Source: Paramecium sonneborni
Taxonomy: Eukaryota; Ciliophora; Oligohymenophorea; Peniculida; Parameciidae
NCBI GenBank assembly: GCA_905182985.1
Contig: CAJJDN010000067.1
Coordinates: forward strand, 28,403-92,402
Reading direction: 5' to 3'
Length of the DNA stretch: 64,000 nt
A program made the translations under genes and the position numbers. The notes beneath the pieces are model-generated. The model was not told where the DNA came from and did not search any database. It was given only the letters and a program-made list of their open reading frames with translations. Positions within the stretch are counted from its first letter, which is position 1, and every line of letters begins with the position of its first letter. Shown here piece after piece: positions 38,645 to 49,862 of this stretch.

Positions 38645-40317
38645 TCATTCTTGAAATTAGTCTAAATTATTCTCAGTTTCAATGAGCTTTGATTAATTCT
38701 TAGTTTAATTAAAATGATTATTTTAGGAAGGCAACATCAGAAATTATTTATTATTCAGCTAATATATTAAATTACTAATTTAATGTTCTTCATCTATTAA
38801 TTCATTCAAGCTTTCTGATGTCTTTCGATGAGGGCTAGAGGCTGGTTATTATTGGGCAAAAGAACTTAATTCATATTTTTATAAAGATGCCATTTAATTG
38901 ATAAAATTAAAACCAGTTGTCTAAAGCGATTTTCTTTTAATGTCATATTCACTTTATTCAACCATTTCAATTATAGTTTTAAGACTTGGTAAGTTTTTAT
39001 TATAATGTTATTTATGCATTTTAATTTTATCTTTGGTATTTATAAACCATGCATGTTTTAAAGCATCTTAAACCTATATTCTTTTCTTTTGGTCTTTATC
39101 TATCATCTTTTTTATTAAATCTAGTTAGCAAGCACTAAAAAGATATGGAAAATCTGAATCTAAACATTTCTAAAACTTTATTTCTTGTTAAGATATAAAA
39201 GTTTCCATATTATTTAATACCCATTTAATAAATTAATTATTAAAGTTTTAAGAAATTCCATAAAAGCTCACTATCATTAAAATGATTCCTAATTAATAAA
39301 TATCGCTATTTATTGAAGGTGTTTAATTTTCATTTATCTCAGGTGCAATAAGATATCCAGGAACATTGTTAATATAGTAATCAATAGATTTATTATTATA
39401 AAGCTAGATTTAGCATAAAACCGTACTTTATATATTGGATTGATAATATAGGTTCCCATTTATCCTTATTAATTCACTATAATTATGTTATCTAGAGTTA
39501 TATTTCCATGAAATAGGTCTTCATCTTGCAAACTTTTCAGATTTTAAAGAATTGAATAAGTTATAAAGGCCAAATCAGTTTAAGTTAACATTTTTTTTTT
39601 ATTAGATAATAACTATTCAAAAGTGTTACCAATGAATTAATCAGTAACTAAATAAAGTACATCATTATCATCAAATATACTCATTATAGGAAAAACATTT
39701 TGTATATTATTATTTCTTAAGATTTTAATATAATTATTAAGGATTTCTTACTAATCATAGAATTTGAAATTTTTACGGTTTATAATTTATGCTGCGAATT
39801 TCCTTTTCTTTTTTTTATGATATATTTAATAAAAATTTAAACATATATTTTCTTGTATTCTATACTTTTTGAGAAAATCAATTTATTTGCCCTAAAATTT
39901 TAAAATCTTAAACCATTCTTTTTAAGACATAGGATGTGAATATATTAATATTAGTTTTCCTTCATGATTTTGTAAAACAATCAGAAATAGTTAATAATTA
40001 TTACTATGAAATTTCTTCTTTTAAATGACACAGTCACTCAAAACAATACAATTAGTTTCCTCATAAATTAATAAACCATTTGCAATTTATAGGAATTTCA
40101 ATTATATACAATTGTTATACATAATGTGACAAACTCCTTAAAAATCATAGTTTTCTATTTCAATGTGTAATTCGATAAAAGACATCAATTATAATGTTGA
40201 TTAAAGTTCTAATATATTAGGTTATTTTAGCACCCATTATAAGTTTATACTTTATTCTTTTGTTTATAATTTGTTTAGTCTTTCATTGTCAACTTTATTT
40301 ACTTTCTTCTGCTTCAT
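38645..40317 (-). CDS. PH-domain pseudokinase
   Basis: A 549-residue protein with the same plan as the active kinase at 47949-49534: an N-terminal PH-like domain (HIMYNNCIQLKFLQI, LFLIVLQNHEGKLILIYSHP, MSQKEWFKIL) and a kinase-fold domain. Every catalytic motif is altered. The Gly loop is lost (QENICLNFYQIY), the VAIK lysine is Gln (FAAQIINRKNF), HRD is HGN (FHGNITLDNIII), and the DFG position reads IINPIYKLYN. The kinase scaffold is otherwise kept (VPGYLIAPEI, SDIYQLGIILMI, DLIKKMIDKDQKKR with DALKHAWF). One 23-nt intron inside the activation segment makes the frame exact, so the gene looks intact. Expected to act as a scaffold or regulator, not as an enzyme. Confidence 0.85.
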
Positions 40318-41418
40318 TTAATCAGTATTTTAATATTCAGATAAACTTAAAAGATTAATTGATTAATATCAAAAAAAATTTCAGTTCTCTTGAAAGATTT
40401 TCATTCTAAAATAAACATATAAACTTTTAATTCGCATTTTATGATGAATTTCCTCTTTATAATTTTTAAAATTATGCTTTTATATATAATAGTTTTTCAT
40501 TTCTTCATATTTTTTATCTACATGCATCTCAACATATAGTAAGCATTTAAGTTTGAAATCTATTTTGACTGGAAAATCAAAAAAAATTCATCTTATTATT
40601 TATTAAATAACTTTTCAATAATTAAAAGGTATTAGAATCTTAGATAATCTTTAGTTTAAAATAATTTTATTCTAAAAAATCAATATAAATAGAAATTTAT
40701 TATGAAATATCATTTAACTTCTCATCGAAAATAGTAAATATTTTTTTTTAAGAATTAATAAATATAGAATCTGAAATAGTTATAAGTTTAAAATAATTAA
40801 TCAAATTTGTAGATTAGAAACACAACTTGAATGGATGATTTGGTGTAAATAAAATAAACAATCCTCTTATAATAATCGTATTTAACTATATCCATTTACA
40901 AATAAACACCTAAAATTGAAATAAATCAATATTAATACACTATAAAAATTCTATAATTTTGGAGTATTAAAAATCTCAAAATATAATAGGCTATAAGCAA
41001 ATTAATAGATTTATACAATATACAAAATTAAAATTACTCCAAAATTCTTTGTTGAATTAGATGAAAATGGCTTCAAGTTTAATTTTAGTGGTGAATATAT
41101 TTGAGTTATATTTGGCACTAGAGGGACAATATTAAAAATATATCTAAAATTATTTAAGTTGTCCAGAAATCATATGAATTACATGAATCTAGTTATTTAT
41201 ACAAAAATTTTGAATTTGATTTGATTTTAATTTAATCTAAAATTGTAATAAATTAAATTAAAATTGATTTATCTCATGAAATCTTATGTAATTTTTTAAT
41301 TATTTATATTTCTTTTATTAGCTTTCATAAATCACAAAGAAAATTTGAGAGAATGAAAGAATTTTTATTAAAATTTAAAATTTTGATATATTATGAACAT
41401 AAAAAAAATAAAGTAACT
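40318..41418. other. region with short open stretches only
   Basis: A minus-strand stretch ending at TGA 40381-40383 encodes EMHVDKKYEEMKNYY...KMRIKSLYVYFRMKIFQ; it has no clear start and may be a relic or an unrecognised upstream exon of the pseudokinase. On the plus strand near 41015-41105 the phrase YKIKITPKFFVELDENGFKF looks coding but is cut by TGA. Nothing else is recognised. Confidence 0.3.
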
Positions 41419-41727
41419 TCATTTCAAAGGAAAATCATAATCTAATAGAATTAATGGCTTCCTCTTATCAGTATAGGTATCTCTCTCTTTAATTCTATTT
41501 GCTATGTATTTAAAATGAGAGAATAAGACCATTTTCTATTTTTTTTTCAAGTCCTATTCAATTTTAGATCTTTCTAAATCAGAGTAATCTTAAACAAACA
41601 AAGAGGATCTGATTTGATCAACTCTCCAATCTTGAGATGCAAACTTTTAAGCCTTACGTAGATAATTATTTTTATGTAATTTATCTTTTTCGAACTTTTA
41701 TTAAAATTCTTCTTTTGTATTTAACAT
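41419..41727 (-). CDS. small conserved-looking hypothetical protein
   Basis: Intronless 102-residue frame: MLNTKEEFQQKFEKDKLHKN, FASQDWRVDQIRSSLFVQDY, an acidic/basic coil, KMVLFSHFKYIANRIKERDT and the end LILLDYDFPLK. Composition is balanced (W, C-free, several aromatic residues), unlike chance translation. No family recognised. Divergent from the gene at 41897, with 169 bp between the starts. Confidence 0.55.
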
Positions 41728-41896
41728 TAAATTTAATTTTTTTAATAAAATAATAAATAATTTAAAAATTTTAAACAGTTTAAAAAAATTAGAGTGATAG
41801 AATTAAACAGTTTTTTACATATATTGAATACAAACTTTTTAAGATTTTTTTAATAAATTTTTGTATATATTGAAGTATAATTAATATAAAAATCAA

Positions 41897-42592
41897 ATGT
41901 AAAGTACAAATAATTCCTAACGAACAAATTACTTATAAAATTCAAGTTAATCAACAAGAAGAGCACGAATATTTGATACTTCATAAAGTTCTGAAAGAAG
42001 AAATACTCCATGCATAATTCCGATTTCAAATAGTTAAGTGAGTAGATCTCCTCAATTATAAACAGAAGACTTTAATGTTTAAGGATTATAGTAAAGTTAG
42101 GTGAGTGAGGTTTAGATAAATGATTTAAATAAAGTTAATCAATTTTAAAAATTACCTGATTTAAATCGTTGTAAAGTAAAATTTATAAAAAAAGAAAATT
42201 AATCGACATAAACTGAAACAAATGATAAAGATCTAATCATTAAAGAATAAGAAGCATTAATATAAAAATTATAATGCTAAATTTAATAATAAAATAACTC
42301 AAATATGGAATTTTCTTTTCATAAAGAGAACATGGATTAACAATAGCCCTAAAAAAATTATAACAACAATATTGGGATTAATTAAATGAATTAAAATTTA
42401 GGCAGTAATTCTTAAATGACAAATTCTCCCTACAAAAAATAATCAAGACAATCAAATCAATTTTATTTTACTGCTATTCCTTAGACTAATAATAAATCTT
42501 ATATTTTAAAACCTTAAAATACTGAAAAATTAGTTTTAGAATATACTAAATAAAAGTCAAATAAAGACTATTTCTTTTCTTAGATGGATTGA
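41897..42592 (+). CDS. Ser/Asn/Gln-rich hypothetical protein
   Basis: Intronless 231-residue frame from MQSTNNSQRTNYLQNSSQ to the TGA at 42590-42592. The first 60 residues are Ser/Arg/Gln-rich with possible phosphosites (RRNTPCIIPIS). A short coil (KDLIIKEQEALIQKLQCQIQ) is followed by an N/Q-rich tail. Probably mostly disordered. No family recognised. The next gene starts 55 bp later on the same strand. Confidence 0.5.
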
Positions 42593-42647
42593 TTCTTATT
42601 TATAATATTTTATATAATAATAATAATAATTATTATTACGCGGTTTA

Positions 42648-44081
42648 ATGGCTTCATTAAAATACACAATACATTAAACATCGACAGATGAAAGTCAGAA
42701 TCATAATAATAATATTAACTGCATTTTATTTCCTAGCAATGAACATATTTGGGTAGTCCAGAACCCTTAAAAACATGAAACTATTGTAATAAAATTTGAT
42801 TTTCCTTGTAAAATCAAAGAATTCATAATAAGTATAAATTAGTCTTAGCGTTTAGCTACAAAATCTTGTTCTTAAGTAAAAATCTCATTATATAATATTA
42901 CAGAAGATAATGTAAAAATCTAATTGAAGCAATTAGAAAAAGTTAATTTTATGACTCAAAATTAAGTGAAAAAAGTTCCTAATCCAGATTTTGAGGATAA
43001 TTCATATCAATATGCTGAAATAATATTTTTTAGTTAGAATGATGAATTATCCATTAAACATTTATAAGTTTTAGGCTTATCAAATTAAAATCAAACATTA
43101 TCATAATATCCATTATTGTCTGAAAATAGCCATATCAAATAACCAATTAAGAAAAACTAATTTTAATTAAATAAATCATCTGAAAAAGAATCATTATTAA
43201 TAATTGATCAATCATCTGCTCTTAAAATTAATCCAATTAATTAAATTAGTTAAAGAAGTGCTTAAATGATATAAAAATCTTAATAATCATCTTTGTTTAA
43301 TAAAACTCAATAATAAAAAAAGCAAATCAGTGATAAATAGGTTGAAGATTAATCTTTTTAAAAAGCAGTTGAAGAAAGTCTTAAAATGCATAAAAGAGAA
43401 TAATAGTAAAAATAAGAATAATAGGATTTTGAAATAGAAAAATAACTAGATTAAATGTATTGTGAGGAAGAAAAAGATAATAATAATAAAAATTAAAATA
43501 TTTTTAATTCTTATGAATCACTAAATAAATAATTAGATGAAGCATTAATTAAGGAATAAAAATATTCATAATCATAATCAAAAATTAAACAATAATTATT
43601 TTCAACATTAAATGAAGAAAAAAATGATTTAATTAAAGTATAAATTGTGAATGACAATTTTATTCATGATTAAGAAGAAGAATAAATGATTTAATATCAT
43701 TCAACTATGATCAATTAAGAATTTGTTTAATTCCACAAAGCTTTGGAAGAATCCTATTTTAGAAGTTCAAGTTTATTCAATTATATCAATTAATAATTCA
43801 AACCATTATAAAATTAGCAAGTTTTTATTGTTAAAGATACATTAACCGAATTTGAATATAAAAGATTTGAATTAAAAGTGATTAATTTAGGAGGAACTGT
43901 TGTTAAATCAGTTACTAATAATACTACTATCATAATTTCTGATAAAGCTGTACAATTAGATAACAAGTATATAATTATTATTAAAATTAGAAAATATAAT
44001 ATTTATGTTTTGAGTACTAAATTTTTGGAATCTTGTAGTCAAGATAAATGGCCCAAATTTGGAAAGTATGAAGTAAAATGA
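42648..44081 (+). CDS. XRCC1-like protein with two UIM motifs and a BRCT domain
   Basis: Intronless 477-residue protein. Residues 1 to about 150 resemble the XRCC1 N-terminal beta-sandwich: LKYTIHQTSTDESQ, HETIVIKFDFPCKIKEFI, SCSQVKISLYNI and YAEIIFFSQNDELSIKHLQV. A disordered Q/S-rich linker carries two ubiquitin-interacting-motif matches: EDQSFQKAVEESLKMHK near residues 233-249 and EFVQFHKALEESYFR near 358-372, both with the acidic-x-hydrophobic-xx-Ala-xxx-Ser spacing. Residues ~385-477 form a BRCT domain (VFIVKDTLTEFEYKRFELKV, NLGGTVVKSVTNNTTIIISD, IYVLSTKFLESC). XRCC1 is the scaffold of single-strand-break repair. The UIMs suggest recruitment to ubiquitylated chromatin, which is inference. 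Confidence 0.75.
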
Positions 44082-44152
44082 TAAAATTAATTAATTTTAT
44101 ATAATTTTTAGAGAAAAATAGAATTTTCAATGATAATATTAATAAAATTTAC

Positions 44153-44752
44153 TCATTATAATTTAAGTTCATCTAGCTCTTATTTATTATAAGTAGAATT
44201 ATAAAATTTACTTATATATTTAATATGGTTCTTAACATCTTATATTTTTTCACTAATCATAAGATCATGTATAATTTAAAATCCAGAGAAATATTATCTT
44301 GATAAATCGGCTGCAACAGGATCATTAAATAATCTAGTAAAATCTTATCTAGAAAAGTTTTTCTTATGTTCTCCATTTTTCAAGAAAGCTTTAATTGCTT
44401 AATTATCAATATTTTTGTTACCTATAAATATTAAAAAATGAATACATAAATATTTCTTTAATAAGACTCCGAAATTTTTAGGAATGTTTTTAGTCTCTGA
44501 TTTTTATGGTTAAGGTAGGTCTTTATCTTTAATTTTAATAATCTTTCCTTTTTTATTAATTTTTTAAGATTCTGAATAGTCATATGATCCTTCAGTTGAA
44601 ATAGAAAATCTATTCTAATCTTCAATTCTAAATATTGTCATGAATTTTATTTACTTTTCATCTTTAACATATTTGTGAAAGGATGAGTTAGGATTTGAAA
44701 AATTGATTGTTGAGAATTTGAATGGTTGATTCTGTATTTATTATTAATCCAT
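44153..44752 (-). CDS. hypothetical protein
   Basis: Intronless 199-residue frame from MDQQQIQNQPFKFSTINF to the TGA at 44153-44155. Middle: KQIKFMTIFRIEDQNRFSIS, then a Lys-rich linker (KINKKGKIIKIKDKDLP). C-terminal half: NFGVLLKKYLCIHFLIFIGN, AIKAFLKNGEHKKNFSRQDF and DVKNHIKYISKFYNSTYN. No family recognised. Convergent with the XRCC1-like gene (71 bp between stops). Confidence 0.55.
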
Positions 44753-44915
44753 TTCGAATTTTTTATAGATAAATAATTATTTATGTAAATGATTATATTC
44801 TATGAAGAAAAAGTATGATATGTTAATGATAAAAAATTGGATAATTTTAATAAATTAATATAATAAATATATATAAAAGTTAGAAAATATACTAACATTA
44901 TTTATTTATAATAAA

Positions 44916-46707
44916 ATGAGTCATTAATTATCTAATATTGAGAAAATAAAATAATATCTTCATCTTTAATAATAAGTTAAAGAAATATTAACAAAAGAAT
45001 ACATAAATTTATAAAACAAAGAGCATTTTAAAGTATTTATAAAAATACTTTAAAAGGTATTAATTGATATTATGGAAAAACCAGAAAAAAAGAAAGAACA
45101 TCGATGGAATTATAGTTCTTATAAATAGTGTTTTCATCAATAAAATATTTTTAAGAAATGAGTAAGACAGCAAATTAAGATGAAATGTTAAATTTAATTA
45201 GAGTAAATATTAAATTCATAAAAGTAATAATAATATATAGAGATTGCAGCAAGAAGAGCTTTATTTAGATTAGAAGATATTGGAAAGAATTTTTATATAA
45301 TTTTAAGTGGATCAGCTTGGTTAGTGTAATTATTTATTAAAATAGGTTTTGGTAGGTAAATCTGGATTATAAGTAGGCACATTTAGTATAAATAAATATA
45401 TATAGGATGAAAATGAATTTGTTGAATTAGATGATGAATGTATGTTATAAACTAAATATCTAAATATTATGAAAGTAGGTCAAATTGGTTAAGGAGCAAG
45501 TTTTGGTAAGATTGCTTTTATTAATTTTATTCCTAGATAAGCAACTATTGTTTGTAAGGAAAACTGATGATTTATTACATAGAGAAACCTTTAGTAAATT
45601 TCTATGTATAAATATTCATAAATTATTTAGTTGAATATTATGGTAGAATCCAATTAAAAAATTTTTAATTTAAAAAATCTATTTCTATATTTAATGCTTG
45701 GAATGATGCTGAATTAAATTAAACTCAATATTATTTATAATACTTAAATCTATAAAGAAGGTGAATAAGTTAAGCAAAAATATTATATTACTTAGAGGAG
45801 TTTATTTTTTTTAGATGGATAATTTGAAATAACTAAAATAGATAATTAGAATGAAAGTTAGAAAGCAAAAAAAATGTAAAGATCTTTATGTAATTAAAAT
45901 TAAATAGATGTGGGTATGGTTAATTGTTTGGTTATTTAGAAATTGTTTAAAATCATGATTATAGATAATCAAAAGCTTTATGTTTAACTGAAAAATCTAA
46001 AATGCTATTTTTACCTGCAGATGTAAATTACTAATAATATTTTTAGAGATTCAGATTGTATTGTTGTAATGGAGAGACTCTAAATGAATTAAATAAATTA
46101 ATTTCTAAATTAGATAAAAATAATTAAATTTCAAAAGAAATCTTTCTTGGGTAGTAAGGATCTTTATAATTTTATGATTAATATAATTTTGATCTTTTAA
46201 CTTCTTCTAATTATCTTAAAACTTAAGATGATGATGATAGAAATGAAAAAGTTAATTTAACAACTTAAAATAGATTGTCTGAAAAAAAATAACTAATTTT
46301 TAGTGTGAAAACATTTAGAGAGAAATTCTTATATAAATTCTTAATAAATATAATAACAATAAATTCTTTGTAAAATACAGCATAAACCTACAAACATTTA
46401 ATCTTATTATGAATTTATAACTTAACATTCAAAAGAGATATCTTTAGAAAAGCTAAAGTTTTATAATAGTAATTTTAAAATCAATATTCAAAAAATAATT
46501 TAAATATTTCTATTTAAAAAAAATTAAGATTCAAAAGTATCACTAATCTAATAATTAAAATTAACTAAAATTTTTAGAAAATAACAAAATTCTGATGATG
46601 TTTAAATAGAAGTATCTCACGTTGTCAGAAATAGTTTGAAATTACATTAGAAAAAGAGATTAATAATAAAATCAAGTGAAACATAATTAAATGTATAAAT
46701 TTATTGA
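44916..46707 (+). pseudogene. frameshifted cyclic-nucleotide-binding-domain gene
   Basis: Belongs to the large ciliate family of soluble proteins with repeated cyclic-nucleotide-binding (CNB) domains. The first CNB domain shows LFRLEDIGKNFYIILSGSAW and GASFGKIAFINFIPRQATI, where the Glu of the phosphate-binding cassette is replaced by Lys. A second reads IYKEGEQVKQKYYI and GQFEITK. A 22-nt intron near 45326-45347 fits. However, TGA stops and frame shifts interrupt the message, clearly near 45565 (one base out of phase) and again near 45740. No canonical short intron repairs them. Either a pseudogene or a gene hit by several sequence errors. The 3' part is Q/N-rich. Confidence 0.6.
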
Positions 46708-46779
46708 AATTTTAAAAATATATGTTTTTTAAATAAGAAAAAAAAAAATATAAAAATATTAAATACAAAAGTTTAGGAA

Positions 46780-47604
46780 TCATAATTTTAGTGATCTTTC
46801 ACTTCTAACAGCACCAAATTTTTCATTCAATAGATTCTTAATTCTAAAATAATCATTATGAGTCCATGATTTGATTGTGTCTTATTGTTGATTCAACATT
46901 TTTAAAGCCTTATATAAAATAGAATAGTTTACTTATGTCCATGTAACAAATCTTCCTTTAACTCTTAATCTTTCTTCAGCAACTTTTTATCTAACATGAT
47001 AATGAACTTTCTTTTCATATGTTCGACTATGTTTTTTTTAAAGATATCTAGCTACTTTCTATTTTCGAGTCATTTCTTTTAAAGATTAATGATTAGTGGA
47101 TGTACATAATTATTCAACCCAATCCTCAAATTTATGTGTTTCTTCATCATTAATGATTTCATCACACAAACCTATTTTGATTCTTTTGATATCATCAGAT
47201 TTAATATAAGTAGATATAAAATCTTCTTATTTTTATGATGGTTAGAATCTCATTTTTAAATTAGAGAAATGTTCATCTACATTAGTTGGAATTGGAAGAA
47301 TTTTTGGATAGGAGAACTTTTTATAATTTTGTTTTTAAAGTGTTTCAGCCAATATTTCTAAATCTCCCATAGCATAATGATCTAATGATTATTCAGTTGT
47401 TGAACAATCTTCAATACAAACTTTCTTTTTTGGATCTTCATCTAAATGAAATTCATCTAAAAATTGAAGATTAGGTTTCTTATATAAAGATAGTTAATAA
47501 GGTGAATAGATTGGAACTTAATCTTCTTCTTCTATATATTCATCAACTTACTAAAATAATTAAGTATTATACTTATTCATTTTCATTTTTGTAATGTGGT
47601 TCAT
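46780..47604 (-). CDS. CCT-domain protein
   Basis: Intronless 274-residue protein. Near residues 180-225 lies a CCT motif, the basic domain first known from plant CONSTANS and TOC1: RKQKVARYLQKKHSRTYEKK followed by VHYHVRQKVAEERLRVKGRF. In plants the domain supports nuclear import and binding to NF-Y or DNA. The N-terminal part is acidic and may activate or bind partners (EYIEEEDQVPIYSPYQ, FLDEFHLDEDPKKK). The C-terminus has TIKSWTHNDYFRIKNLLNEK. Three in-frame ATG codons exist (47604, 47586, 47580); the first is used here because a TGA lies just upstream. Likely a nuclear regulator in this ciliate. Function is inferred from the motif only. Confidence 0.8.
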
Positions 47605-47948
47605 ATATGTTTTTTTCATGATTTTCGGAATTTTAGATCAATTCTATGCTTTCTTTTCTAATGTTATGATTAACACTCATTTGATGATAAGATTTATATA
47701 TTTTAAAAAAATCCTTTGAATTATGTCTAATAATTCTTCTGTCTTTTTAATCACAACCATTAACCCCGTGGTTAACGAATATATTATAAACTGATACTTT
47801 TTATTAAAGAATTTCTTTAAATTTAAATAATTTCATAAATATACAATTATCTATCTGAAATTAAGCTCAATTGATGTAATGATAATATATTGATTTGTAT
47901 ATATATATATATATTCTCTAATCAATGATTATATAAATAGTAAGTATT
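47605..47948. other. intergenic with a small GC-rich hairpin
   Basis: 344 bp between two minus-strand genes. Bases 47760-47775 form an inverted repeat (TTAACC-CCGT-GGTTAA) that stands out in this AT-rich DNA, lying 156 bp upstream of the CCT-gene start. It could be a protein-binding palindrome; there is no direct evidence. An (AT)n tract follows near 47898-47913. Confidence 0.35.
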
Positions 47949-49534
47949 TCATATATTATGTACATATTGTTTCTCGTATTCCTCAATAACAGAATCAAGT
48001 TTATCATTAATAAAATTTTCAATTTAAGATATATTATGAGATGATACTTTACTGCTAAGACTTTCATAAGAATTGAATTAACAAAATGAAGGATAATAGA
48101 ATTGAAAATCAGCATACTTTCTAGGACTTTTAGTTCTTTTACGTTATTCCATTCTAATTTTATAAGATGTTGGATTACATCTTTTAATTTAAGCAGCTTA
48201 ACATTCTTACCCAATTGATTGTGTATCTCTTTAATCAACTATATTGTATAATAATAATATATACTAATTTAGGTAATTCCTGAAAATCCAGTGGCTTTAT
48301 CAAGGATTTCTTACAAAATGTTTATATTTTCTAATTTACAACTGAAATAAGGATGATCTAAACATTATTATGCTGAATATCTAGTCTTTGGATCTAAATC
48401 TAACATTCCTTTCAATAAACTTAATGCTTCCTTCTATAACTTATATTCAAATTCTTAAAAATTAATCTCACATTTTTTATTTTTTTCCATTATTTCTTAA
48501 GTATTTTATGCTCTAAATAAGGTTTTCCTTGTTAATCTTTTATAAATATTAAATTTATTAATTACAATTTATAAAATATAACACCTGCACTAAAGATATC
48601 ACATTTTTCAGTAAAATAGTCTTAGCTATTACTATTATTTAAAATCTCAGGAGCAATATATCCAGGTGTTCCACAAACACTTAATTTTTGGAATTGTTAT
48701 TTGTATATTGCTAATCCAAAATCAATAATTTTAATAGATGTAATATCATTTGGTTTTTGTAATAATATATTTTCCAATTTGATATCTCTGTGAATTATAT
48801 TAATAGAATCTAAATAATTCAAAGCTGTCATAATAATCTAATAAAATAATAATTAGATTTACCTTAATAACTTCTCTTATTTAATTTTAAGGCAATTAAT
48901 CATCTGGATATGATTTAATATAATTATATAGAGTATCTCCTTCCAAATAATCTGTTACTATATAATAAGAATTCTCTCCTTAATAGATTTCATATAATTT
49001 AACAAAACTTGGATGATCTATTCTCTATAAAATTTATATTTCTTATTGTAATCTATTCTAAAAATTAATAATAAATTCATACAATTCTATCGTTTGATTT
49101 TTTTTGTTATAAATATTTCTTAGAAATGCATTTAGCTGCATAATGTGAAATACTCTTTTTACATTTAACCAAACAAACTTTAGAAGATGCTCCCTAACCT
49201 ATTATTTGATTTGAATCATAAAATATTGAAATGTTCCCAAAAAACACTTTGCCAGACAAGTGTATTTTTAGTAAGTTTAATGAATTGTGATCTGAATCAA
49301 ACCATTTAATTCGATTATTATAATATATCCCAAATGAACATAATTCTTCATTATCAGATATCTTCCACATAACCTTTGTTTCCCATATATATTATACTGT
49401 ATACTTTGCATTTTACATATTTTTTTGCTTAATACTTATTTATTTTTAATTACTTCACTCAAAATCATTTAATCATCATGTACTTCTAAATAATATGTTT
49501 TGCTTTTCAATATATGCTTTCTAATACAACTCAT
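47949..49534 (-). CDS. PH-domain protein kinase (CAMK-like), active
   Basis: A 482-residue kinase. Residues 1 to about 90 are PH-like (RKHILKSKTYYLEVHDDQMI, then IWETKVMWKISDNEEL and FGIYYNNRIKWF). The catalytic domain is complete: IIGQGASSKVCLVK, Lys in YAAKCISKK, HPSFVKLYEIYQ, HRDIKLENILLQ, IKIIDFGLAIYK, CGTPGYIAPEI, DIFSAGVIFYKLLT and a C-lobe ending LDLDPKTRYSAQQCLDHPYF. A Ser/Arg-rich tail of about 100 residues follows. Five introns (32, 25, 25, 29, 26 nt; two end AAG) yield exactly 483 codons. It shares its domain plan with the pseudokinase at 38645-40317 and is the natural comparison for it. The substrate is unknown. Confidence 0.85.
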
Positions 49535-49862
49535 CTGATAGATCACTTACATTTTATATTTATTACTTTTTATTTATATAATAATATTGTGTAAATATAT
49601 ATTTGAATTCAAAAACTCATAGATTTGTCATAATATCAAATCTAATTATTGAATATTAATTTATATTCGATAGAGAATTGCTAAAATCATTTTATTAAAC
49701 AATTGTTTATTGTTAATTTATTATATCAATCAATGATCCAGAAAATGTTTCTATAATTAACATCTATTGTATTTTTAATTAAACAAATAAAATTATCCAA
49801 TTACCTAATTATATAAATTCATAGTAATCATACTAATTAATAACTGAATAATATAAATATAT

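Noticed and set aside
47898..47913. (AT)n tract and similar tracts near 31160
   Set aside because: Simple AT repeats are expected at this base composition and carry no further signal.
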